This document shows positions 55,400 through 64,000 of a stretch of DNA of 64,000 nt, in pieces. The notes below the pieces were generated by a model that saw nothing but the letters and a program-made list of their open reading frames with translations, was not told the origin of the DNA and made no database searches. Made by a program: the position numbers and the translations under genes. Source of the stretch: Grifola frondosa (taxonomy: Eukaryota; Basidiomycota; Agaricomycetes; Polyporales; Grifolaceae); the NCBI GenBank assembly GCA_001683735.1, contig LUGG01000014.1, forward strand, positions 992,001-1,056,000, in the 5' to 3' direction. Position 1 is the stretch's first letter. Each line of letters opens with the position of its first letter.

Positions 55400-58300
55400 A
55401 TGTCCACTTCGCCCAAAGTTCGTCCCCGGGAGCAGGACGACCAAAATCTCGAGCCAACGGCCAAAAGATCTAAGCTAGACGACTCTGGCGACCAAGATGT
55501 TTCTATGGATGTTCAGTCGGAGGTTGTCGAGAAAACAGACGCGGCTGTAGTCTCTCAGACCCCATCCGACCAGCCAGAAAGCATGCTGCCTCCTAGTCAT
55601 GCTCTGTTAGGCGCACCGCCCCCCGTATACACTCCGGATGGTTGTATGCAACGTATTATGGAGACTGACGTCGGAATCTCCGAGTACATCGGGTATGACG
55701 TCCCAAAAATTGAGGGTATCATCAAGCAAAGGTTCTGTCTCCACGTATCTTGAGAAAGAAATGTTTTGCTAAACCATATTCCAGGTTCACAGACTTCCTG
55801 GTATATGAAGTCGACCTGGACAGTAATGTTGTTCATCTGAAGTCCCTGGACAAACCCGAGTCGTCACCCAAGAAGGCATCCGAGGCGAAGGCTACCGTTG
55901 CTACTACAGAGCAGCAGGCTTCTACTATTGAAGATCAGCCTATGGAAGTCGATGGTCCTGTCGCGGAACAAGACGCTGTCTCTAATGATCACCCTCATGA
56001 AGCGACAGAAGAACCTGTGCCTTCCTCCTCAGCTGTAGACAAGAAAAACGAACCGGAGGGTGTGGAAAAGACTGTGAACGACACAGAGCCATGGCCAGAT
56101 CGCTTCACTGCCACACTAAAACCTTATCTATCTGAGGAAGCTCTTGCGCGAGTTAAGGAGCTCTACCTGCAGGGTCCGGAGCCGCCTCTCGTCAGTGACA
56201 GTGGTTGGGCCGGGCGACAAACAAAGGTATCAGAAGCAAGCGGAGAGGGCGCTGCCGAGGACATGCCTGCTGCACAAGAACCTTCCCAAGAAGAGTCTGA
56301 GAAGGCTGAGAAGGGGAAACGGGGAAAAGAACGAGTTGGTCGGGGTGGTCGCGGCGGTCGAGGTGGTCGAGGTGGTCGCGGCGGTAGGGGTGGAGGCAGA
56401 GGGGGAAACTGGAGAGAGGATACTCGCCGAGGCTGTCTGACGTCTGTGTTCTCGTGTCCGGCAATCCCTCATTCGAATGCAATCTGACTTTCTTGGTTAT
56501 GATCAGCCTATTTCCTCCAAGGAAACGCGTACCGGTCTCCACCAAGCGATTCGTGATCTCTTCGGTGGAAAACTTGACACGGAGACGGATACGACCACAC
56601 CGGCCACCGAAGACGGTTCCCGTATCGTGATTAAGTGGTCGAGGCGCGGTGGAGGGCGCGGTGGCGGACGCGGAGGACGGTCAGACAGAGGTAACCTATT
56701 ATCGTTCATACCTCAACAACATCCTGACAAATTTCTCAGGTCGGGGTGAACGAGTTGAGCGAGGAACATATCCTCCTTATATCCACTTCACCCTTCAGAA
56801 GACCAATCGCGATACTCAGGACGCCCTTGCACAATTATCGCGCGTCCTTCACGTCAATGTCAAAGATCTCTCCGTAGCTGGCACCAAGGATAAGCGTGGC
56901 GTTACCGTGCAGCGCGTGTCTCTTCGGCGAGGAAATAAGACAGTTGAGGACGTCTGGAAGATGGCAAATGGTATCAACGGTCGTCGGACTATTGAAGAGG
57001 CTTTGACGAACCGGGGGGAGCGCGGAATTCGCATTGCCGACTTCAACTACAGGAAGGCCAGTCTTGAACTTGGCATGCTCAAAGGCAATGCTTTTGTTAT
57101 CACACTGAGGTACATCACATGTACTCCCTCTATGCATATTCTTGACAATCTAGATAGGAATGTTCAAGTGGATTCAATAGAAACGCTCGACCGGGCGATG
57201 AATACTATCAAGACGAAGGGCTTCATTAATTACTACGGTTTGCAAAAACATCGACCATCTAGTTTTAATCTGCTTATGTTCGCATTTTACACACAAAGGA
57301 ATGCAACGGTTCGGAACCGCTTCTATTCCAACACATACCATCGGCTTAGCGCTGTTGAAGTCCGACTGGCACAGGGCTATATCGCTCATTCTGCGCAATC
57401 GGCCTGGCGAGCATCCAGATGTGGTGGCCGCGCGGAATGCCTGGCTAGTTGATGGCGACCTGGATAAGGCGCTCGAGCTCATGCCAAGGCGGGTTGTTGC
57501 AGAACGGTGTATCTTGGAAAGCTACAAGAAACAAGGTGGCGACACTCGAAACGCCATGGGCGCGCTTTCCACGGTGCGGTTCATCCTCTTGCTTTTCGCG
57601 TTACCGGCCCTTGATTTAAACAATGACGTTGCACAGATCCCGCGCAATCTGCGTCTCATGTATGTCCACGCATATCAGTCATATGTGTGGAACGCGATTG
57701 TCTCGGAACGCATCAAGATGCATGGTGCGGAAAACCCGGTCATCGGCGACTTGGTCTTCGACGAGGAATCAAGTGAGAAAGACGAAGACCCAGAAGCCAT
57801 CGACGCTGGCGAAGAGGATGAGCAGAAGGGAGCCAGTGAAGATGCTCGTATGTTTATATGTTTGCCACGCGAGAATGTGATTAACGTTACCGTACTGTAG
57901 CGGCTGAGGGCAAATCTGGAAGATCCGGCAAACGTTCGCGAAAGCCCTGGGAGGCGCCACGCGTAAAAACATTGACAGCGGATGATCTCGACAAATACAC
58001 CATCTTCGATGTGATTATGCCCTTGCCGGGGAAGGATGTTGCGTTTCCTGGTGGCGCCCTAGGCGAGCGCTACAAAGAGTTCCTCAGGAGAGACGGTTTA
58101 GATCCAGAAAACTTTGTTCGAAAACAGAAGTAAGCTTGCAATGTCTGGTGATAAATTTATACTAACAAGGATCCCGGCAACAGGGAGTATACTCTTGGAG
58201 GCTCTTACCGGAAAATCCTGCACCTTCCTAAGGAGCTCTCCTGGTCGGTGCTCAGATATACCGACCCGGATATTGCATTGGCCCAAGCGGACGAAGACAA

Positions 58301-58523
58301 ATTGTTGGGCCTCGACCCTCCCGCCATCGTGGAAGACGGCAAATTTTTGGCTCTTCAAATTCAACTGACTCTCGGGACCGCCGCTTATGCCACGATGGCC
58401 TTACGGGAAGTTACCAAGACGGAAACCAGCTCTCATTACCAGACAACTTTGACTCAAGCATCCGCAGACCAAAAATACAAGGCTTTCGAAGTCGTGGACG
58501 AGGAAGAAGCCAATGAGGATTGA
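55400..58523 (+). CDS. PUS7: tRNA/mRNA pseudouridine synthase Pus7 (TruD family)
   Basis: Isomerises uridine to pseudouridine at position 13 of tRNAs and in mRNA and U2 snRNA. It begins with an acidic tail ([20 protein letters not shown]), then [31 protein letters not shown]. The catalytic block is [20 protein letters not shown] with the nucleophilic Asp in GTKDKRGVT, followed by [40 protein letters not shown] and [20 protein letters not shown], all TruD landmarks. The terminus is [13 protein letters not shown] at 58523. Unusually, two Arg-Gly-rich tracts are inserted ahead of the catalytic block: RGGRGGRGG repeats near 56336-56410 and [14 protein letters not shown] near 56640-56690. About eight GT-AG introns. 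No frame break found. It shares a 120-bp promoter with URA3. Confidence 0.95.
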
Positions 58524-59018
58524 TTCCGGGAGTACTGTGTGGAAAATAGCTGACGTGGAACGACGTCGCTGTAGCCCAACACGGTCTGTGGCATGGGTAT
58601 ACTTGTAATATACAACAGTAGATTCGCTCACAGCGCTCGCTGCAGTGCATGTAGAGATGTCTGTCATGGGAGCTGTGTACTGTAGCGTGTGAGCGCATGT
58701 TTTGACATGCACTGGTAAATGAAGATGGGAATTCGGGTGGTGCAGTGGACCGGCGTGAATGAACAACAGCACTTTGGTATCCTCGAAACTCTGAAACTCG
58801 TTTCTCACACACCAGCAATGCATCGCCGACGTTTCGCATCATTCGTACGTGGAACTCCACACTGTTCACCATCCTATAAGTTCGTCCTGCTAGCTCTCTG
58901 GATTTGTCGAAGGCCTAGGTTCACCCATTGACTGTGACAACGAACAACTCTGACGCTCTGTGCTGCGAAACTAAAACTACCCCGTCTGCGAGACCTTACC
59001 CTGCGAACGACACAACCG
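58524..59018. other. Intergenic, PUS7 3' region and MFS promoter
   Basis: About 500 bp. Two overlapping minus-strand frames of 140-150 codons (58401-58872) are shadows across the PUS7 end. No gene. Confidence 0.5.
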
Positions 59019-60974
59019 ATGGCGAAGGTGGAGCGCATTGTCTTCTTGTCCTTAGTGCTGGACCTCTTTGGTATGCAAGCCTGTTGTCATGTACGTGTGA
59101 AATCTGAAATGACCGTTCACGCTTTCCAGCGTTTACAATTCCTCTACCTCTCTTCCCTCGCATTATCGAGTGGTACACCAAGGTATGCCACCAACAGTCT
59201 CCGAGATATTTTTGTGCTGAAGTGCAAGTGCAAAGCGAGAGTCCTCTGATCCCACAGGCTTTCTGTCTCGCACACTACAATTCGTGTCTGCCACACGAGG
59301 TCTGCTATACAAGCCGACGTCAAATCCACAACGATGGGACATTGTTCTACTAGGTAAGGTTATTCACGTTCGGTACGAAGACGTGCCTTATATTCTTGTA
59401 AAGGTGGATTAATGGGCTCGGTCTTCTCGTGAGTGTTCTGCTTCTTCGAAACTGCTACCTGACTCACGGAGGCTTAATCTAGGGCATTACAATGGTGCGC
59501 TGCATGTGCATTCCAGGATATTGTGTTGTGAACATGAATCTTCAGGTTCATCTCTCCTCACATCGGAGCTTTGAGTGACAAGTACGGACGCAAGCGTGTC
59601 CTTTTGGTCACCATGATCGGCAACATTTTGTCTGCACTAATGTACGTGAACAACATACTCCTCATGATGGTTTGAGTCTCATTTTGCTGTGGTCGAGTAG
59701 CTGGATTCAGTCCACTACCTTTGCATCCTATTTACTGTCGCGCGTCGTTGGCGGCATCAGTGAAGGGAATGTACAACTAGCCATGTCAGTGCCGTCATTT
59801 CTGGACTTCTATATCATTACTAACATCCTGAATGACAGTGCTATCCTATCAGATATCACCACGCCTGCCAACAGAGCAAAGGCCCTTGCCCACGTCGGGA
59901 TCGCATTCGCCATTTGCTTCTGCATTGGGCCTCCGATTGGAGCCTACTTCGCTTCTCGCCCTCCGCCGTCGACGTTCACAGCGTCAGGCTACGAACTCAA
60001 TGTATATGCAACGCCTGCAGCGTTGACGCTGATCCTCCTTGTCTTTGAAACGATCTTCCTAGTTGTTGCTCTTCCAGAAACCCGGGGTAAGCGCGCTAAG
60101 CCCACACCAGTGGAAAAACGTGCCACCAACAACGGAACCGCCGCGAATGGCAACGCGAACGGCGTGGGCGATAAGCTGTCCCGCGCAGAAAGCGTCGAGC
60201 AGCGTCTAACCATGCTGCAGGTCCTGCGCCGGCTCCACCTCTTATTCCTAGGCGTGTTCTCAGGCGTCGAGTTCACTCTGACCTTCCTGACATTTGATCG
60301 TGCGTGCTTTCTCCGCATCACTCCATCATCAGCTGAGCCGGCAACTGACTGATCCCGGGAGCAGTGTTCGACTGGAACAACAAGCAAAACGGCGCGCTGA
60401 TCGGCTCTATCGGCATCATCAGCGCGCTCCTGCAGGGCGGGTACGTCCGTCGCGCGCTTCCCAAGATCGGCGAGGGCAAGATGGCGCAACGCGGGATCTC
60501 GAGCTGCGCCATTGGCCTCGTTCTCCTTGCGATCATGCCGCACATGGTCGCGGAGCATGGCACGGTTGCGGTGCGGCTGCTACAAGGCGCGGCGGTGTGC
60601 ATGGCGTTCACGTCCGCAACGGTTGTGAATTCGCTCACGGCGTACGCGTCGCTGCAGTGCGACGAGGCTGCGCTCGACGCAGACACCGGAAAGCCCCTCG
60701 CGGAGCACCCTCAGCTCGCGAAGGGCACCGCGCTGGGCAAGTTCCGTTCGTCTGGCCAGCTCGGGCGGGCTATCGGGCCATTGCTTGGTGGGCTCCACGC
60801 GTCTGTCATCATGTGTCGCCTGATTCTGACATATCTCTATCCACCACAGCGTGTGCGTCCTATTGGACCTTTGGCCCGTCGTTGACATATGCAATCAGTG
60901 CCTTTGCGATGTTTGCGTTATCGGCGAGCACGAAATCGATAGCGGCGCGGAAGGCCCTTCCTACGCCTTCGTAA
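59019..60974 (+). CDS. MFS transporter, TETRAN/MFSD10-like
   Basis: Twelve-helix major facilitator. The start at 59019 gives MAKVERIVFLSLVLDLF, an intron, then FTIPLPLFPRIIEWYTK. Exons continue with FISSPHIGALSDKYGRKRVL, the motif A loop between helices 2 and 3 (GxLSDKYGRKR), then LLSRVVGGISEGNVQLA, ILSDITTPANRAKALAHVGI and CIGPPIGAYFA. The central loop is Asn/Ala-rich and ends SRAESVEQRLTMLQVLRR. The second half starts FLGVFSGVEFTLTFLTFD and continues NKQNGALIGSIGIISALLQG then KFRSSGQLGRAIGPLLGG. An intron near 60790-60849 precedes the last exon, which ends SIAARKALPTPS. MFSD10-like members are organic anion or drug exporters; the substrate is unknown. Confidence 0.85.
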
Positions 60975-61612
60975 CATATCGTACATGAGTGGTATTTATA
61001 AGCGTCTCTAATCGTGTCTATCTAGGATAACTTAATCCAACTGTACCTCACTCCCTTACTGGCCGCTGTTGAGCCACGAATGGCGTTTCCAACCCACGAT
61101 TTGACGTGCCTCAACCACGAGTGGGTTATCGAAATAGTTCCGTGGGCGAGTTCATCAGACCACATGATAATTAAGATGGAGAACACATGCCCACGTCGTG
61201 ACTAGGGCGTGAATGATGTTATTTATTCGTTTGTCTGGGAGCAGGTACTAGATAGGTCATGTATGTTGATAAGTAAGGGAGATTCTAGAGATTCGAACAA
61301 AAGTCTCTGGGCCCGCCACGGAGGAGGTTGGGATCGCGAAAACAGGTAGCAGTACGAATACTAGCATCGCGCGCGGGGCGGGACGTAAACAACGAAGGTG
61401 CAGTGTAGCGAGAGTACGTGGAGGACATCAACGACAACAACCGGGGGTGATTTCGCTCGGTTTGAGAACTGGTATACATCTGCGCCAGCTGAGTCTGTTC
61501 TGCACGAGTATGAGTGGCGATAGGGTATGAGTAAACGACTAGTGTCCCTGATGAAATTAAATCGGGCCCGGAGAAACCGCCTACGTACGCAGCAGCCACA
61601 ATAAACGGTACG
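60975..61612. other. Intergenic between convergent MFS and GT32 genes
   Basis: 640 bp holding two 3' ends. A minus-strand frame 61285-61893 overlaps the GT32 gene in another frame and is a shadow. No gene. Confidence 0.5.
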
Positions 61613-63195
61613 TCAACAAACTGTGGAGGCCGAGCTCTCCGATCCTGAACTGCCCGCTCTCCCATGCAGCGGGAGATCGGGCACCGGCAGCAAGCCCGCT
61701 CTCTCGAGTTCTTCGGCATACCGCTGCTTTTCGGGCGGAAGGACCACCGAGCCACGAGGGCGCACATGCGATGCGCTTCGTGAGGGTGGCAACTCGGCGT
61801 CTTGCGAGGGCGTAAAGAATGCGGGGAGGAAAAAGAGCACCCCCCGCGAGCGCGGTCGCCGACGGCGGGAGCGAGAGGGCGTGCTGGGTCCATCAGGCGA
61901 GTCGGCGCCGAAGAATGAAGTCAAGCGCCGGCGTACGACGTCCAACATTGACCGGCCAGCAGTCGAGTGAGATGTTGTGAGGCCACTATCTATGGATAGC
62001 GAGGAGGTCTCAGACGGGACAGGGGATGCTGAGCGGGAGGTAAACACAGGGAGTAGCGGTACTTCGTCCTCGTCAGCGGAGGGGGAAAGAGCGACCGGTG
62101 AAGCAGATTGCGTATTCACGCCTGAAGCCGGCAGGGTGAACCAGCCGAGGTCGAGATACCACCTTCCGTTCCGCTGAGACCAACGGGGCATCATGACCTC
62201 GTAACCTCCGATGCGTGCCAGACCATAGCTGCGCTGCTTTGGACTGGGAACCAACGCGAGCCTGATCAAACCTCCAATGAGGACAACCAAACCCACCCAC
62301 ATCAGACCCTTGCCCCACTTGCCGAGGAAGCCGATGAATGCAGCATCATCAGCGTGCCAACTGCTTCCGTAGTAATGGAGGAAGAACGAGTGTGGCGCCT
62401 CTTCAGGTTTCGCATTCTTGCCATACAAGGACTTGGGCAGGATGCGGACCTCACCGCCAGGCAGAGATGGAGTGAGCGGGTGGCTGGAGGTGTACGTGCC
62501 GTACTGTGCGGAGAGGAACATGGGGCCGGTCGAAAACATAACGGTGGGGTAGTTGAGTACCCAAGAATAATCAAAGCTCATGAGGTTGTGGATGGTTTGC
62601 GCCATGAAGGGATGGCCCTTTTCCGAGGCTATGAGGTCATTAGAAACGCCAACGGGGATGGTTTTGGCAAGGGTGACGGGGTAAAGCAAGAGCGGGTCGA
62701 GCGGTCGGAGGCAACCCATGTCCAAATCCATATAAATACCGCCGTAATGATAGAGGACGAAGTATCGGATGGAGTCAGCGCGCTGAATGGGATAGGTGTA
62801 ACCATCGAAGGTGTCAAGGAACCATGCGTAATTCTGGGCGATAAACTCGCGTGCACTTGCATCCGTCCATAGAATATACTCACTGGCGCAGCAGGTGAAG
62901 TCGTGTCGGAGGAAGAAAAGAGAGAGACGCACTAGTCCGGCATCATATCGCGACAACCCTGGGAGGTGTTAGCCCACATGGGGGGGAGCGTCTCCGACTT
63001 CCAGGTCTGATGAATTATTTTCGGGACAAGTTCGGGGCGGGAGGCCTTGACGGAGGCAGCGAGCTCTTCCTCGGACAAGTAAGCAGCTTCATCAATGTAG
63101 AGGTAGTAGGATATGGAGGAAAGGACGACGACGGTGCCAATGAGGACAGTGGCAAGGAGACATAGGAGGGTGTAGACAGTCCGTCGCCGAAACAT
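61613..63195 (-). CDS. SUR1: GT32 mannosyltransferase, Sur1/Csh1-type (inositol phosphoceramide)
   Basis: Golgi type II enzyme expected to transfer mannose from GDP-mannose to inositol phosphoceramide. The N-terminal anchor (LLCLLATVLIGTVVVLSSIS) follows MFRRRTVY. Then PELVPKIIHQTWKSETLPP, a short intron joining D to YEYILWTDASAREFIAQNYA, and YPIQRADSIRYFVLYHYGGI with the DXD motif in YMDLDMGCLRPLDP. NYPTVMFSTGPMFLSAQYG and FFLHYYGSSWHADDAA complete the catalytic domain. A second hydrophobic helix (GLMWVGLVVLIGGLIRLALV) is followed by a long Ser/Pro/Arg-rich tail of about 170 residues, longer than in yeast Sur1. The start is the ATG at 63193-63195. The frame is intact. Confidence 0.85.
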
Positions 63196-63738
63196 GAGGG
63201 AGGTATGAAGGAGGGGAAGGGGGGAGGCAGAAGGAGAGACTGGAAGAGATTAAAGGGCGGACTAACGCAGCAGATCCCAGGCACCTCCAGCCGGGTCCCC
63301 AATCGGGCAACCGTATTCCCCTTCAGCCGCCAGCAGCCCGCAGCGGATCCAGTTGGCTGCTGTTGGCTGCTGTGGGCCGCTGCTGTGCATTTCAGGAGCC
63401 TTAGCCTATGCCGCCCCATGTTCCGGTGACTCTATGTTTTTCTGTCATACGACATCCGCAGCACTACCACCTGCGTCTCCATTTCAACGCCACTCTCGTT
63501 TTTTCCCACAGGATAACACTTCGAATTCTCGCGGCAGATATGTCTCCGATCAAAGTTCAAATTCAAAACAACGGGTATATCATAGTAGCATCTTCCATGT
63601 AATATTATATACATCAGTCCAGTCTTTCGTGAATCGTGAATCGCATGCAATCATGATATCGAAAACACCCCTTGACGGTCTAGCGCTTCACGGTCTTCCA
63701 GACCTCCGTACGATCAAGGAGGCAGCAGCAGATAACCC
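63196..63738. other. Intergenic, GT32 promoter
   Basis: 540 bp. Polypurine/polypyrimidine-rich just upstream of the GT32 start. No gene recognised. Confidence 0.4.
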
Positions 63739-64000
63739 TCAGATTCCAGTCGGTCGCATCGGCGAGTTGAAAATCCAGAACACGTGAGGCATGACAGCCT
63801 CCAGCGAGCGCAGCAAGACTCCGGATTGGAACTTCATCCCAACATCATGCAAGGCCTCCAGCGCGTTCATCCAGTCCTGGCGCGACCAATCTTGACCCCT
63901 GCGCCACCCTCTCTCAGCGTTCCGCCTCAGCAAAAACACGCGCAGCGGTGGGGTCGACGTCCGCAGCACTTGTTTCGTCCCAAGGTATTCCAGACAGTCG
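63739..64000 (-). CDS. Partial C-terminal coding region, unknown product
   Basis: Minus-strand frame open from the right edge: DCLEYLGTKQVLRTSTPPLR, FLLRRNAERGWRRGQDWSRQ and DWMNALEALHDVGMKFQSGV, then LLRSLEAVMPHVFWIF. The helical, tryptophan- and leucine-spaced composition is protein-like. The stop is at 63739. An alternative donor inside the last 50 bases could splice to a downstream exon. I do not recognise the family; a helical-repeat protein is possible. Confidence 0.5.
   Translation of the reverse strand, partial: DCLEYLGTKQVLRTSTPPLRVFLLRRNAERGWRRGQDWSRQDWMNALEALHDVGMKFQSGVLLRSLEAVMPHVFWIFNSPMRPTGI

Noticed and set aside
61285..61893. 202-codon minus-strand frame
   Set aside because: Overlaps the GT32 tail in another frame and continues into 3' sequence; no domain.
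1..64000. tRNA genes, CRISPR arrays, LTRs or transposase genes
   Set aside because: No cloverleaf with a GTTCNANNC arm, no regularly spaced repeats, no reverse transcriptase, integrase or DDE motifs were found by reading; a covariance or repeat search was not possible here.

Overview
The window looks like a nuclear segment of an Agaricomycete (mushroom-forming basidiomycete) genome, perhaps Polyporales. Genes are dense on both strands and broken by many 42-90 bp GT-AG introns. The content (STRIPAK, TORC2, ODCase and Pus7 homologues, a TRI5-type terpene synthase, HET-domain genes, GtaA-type glutaminases, a CE1-esterase relic) fits a filamentous basidiomycete. There are no operons, no CRISPR array and no rRNA or tRNA gene that I could recognise. 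The phylum-level call is confident; anything finer is inference. || Layout: 0-0.5 kb, N-terminus of a Far11/STRIP protein (-). 1.3-3.8 kb, PHO80-like cyclin (+). 6.4-7.6 kb, trichodiene-synthase-family terpene synthase (+). 8.0-11.9 kb, ubiquitin E1 UBA1 (-), divergent from DPH6 (12.1-14.7 kb, +). 14.8-17.4 kb, GPH/Sut1-type sugar transporter (-). 17.8-19.8 kb, Avo2-like ankyrin protein (-), divergent from a STEEP1-family protein (20.2-20.8 kb, +). 22.0-22.3 kb, decayed CE1 esterase. 22.6-27.0 kb, two tandem HET-domain genes (-), the second frameshifted. 27.5-28.8 kb, epoxide-hydrolase-like protein (-). 29.9-33.3 kb, glutaminase A (-), with a paralogue in opposite orientation at 43.4-46.7 kb (+). 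Between those lie a GH18 chitinase (-), a Pro/Ser-rich protein (+) and a WTAP/Mum2-like coiled-coil protein (-). 47.1-49.4 kb, CPD photolyase (+). 49.8-51.0 kb, LRR/F-box-like protein (+). 51.3-52.3 kb, TXNDC9 (-), divergent from DOM34 (52.4-54.3 kb, +). 54.3-55.3 kb, URA3 (-), divergent from PUS7 (55.4-58.5 kb, +). 59.0-61.0 kb, MFS transporter (+). 61.6-63.2 kb, GT32 mannosyltransferase of the Sur1 type (-). 63.7-64.0 kb, partial unknown gene (-). || The genes are mostly independent housekeeping functions: translation quality control and modification (DOM34, DPH6, PUS7), protein turnover (UBA1), signalling scaffolds (Far11, Avo2, cyclin), pyrimidine synthesis and DNA repair. Interspersed are accessory genes: terpene synthase, HET pair, glutaminases, chitinase, esterase relic. 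|| A pattern runs through the window. At least eight otherwise convincing genes carry isolated one-base insertions or deletions, often in short homopolymers: cyclin, STEEP1, HET 2, chitinase, Mum2-like, glutaminase B, photolyase and URA3. Many other genes are clean. I read this mainly as uncorrected consensus error, but it has to be settled before any of these genes is called dead. The most interesting biological signals are a 6-nt microexon encoding part of the metal-binding NSE motif of the terpene synthase, the HET pair beside an esterase relic, two GC-AG introns in URA3, and an RGG-rich insert in Pus7.
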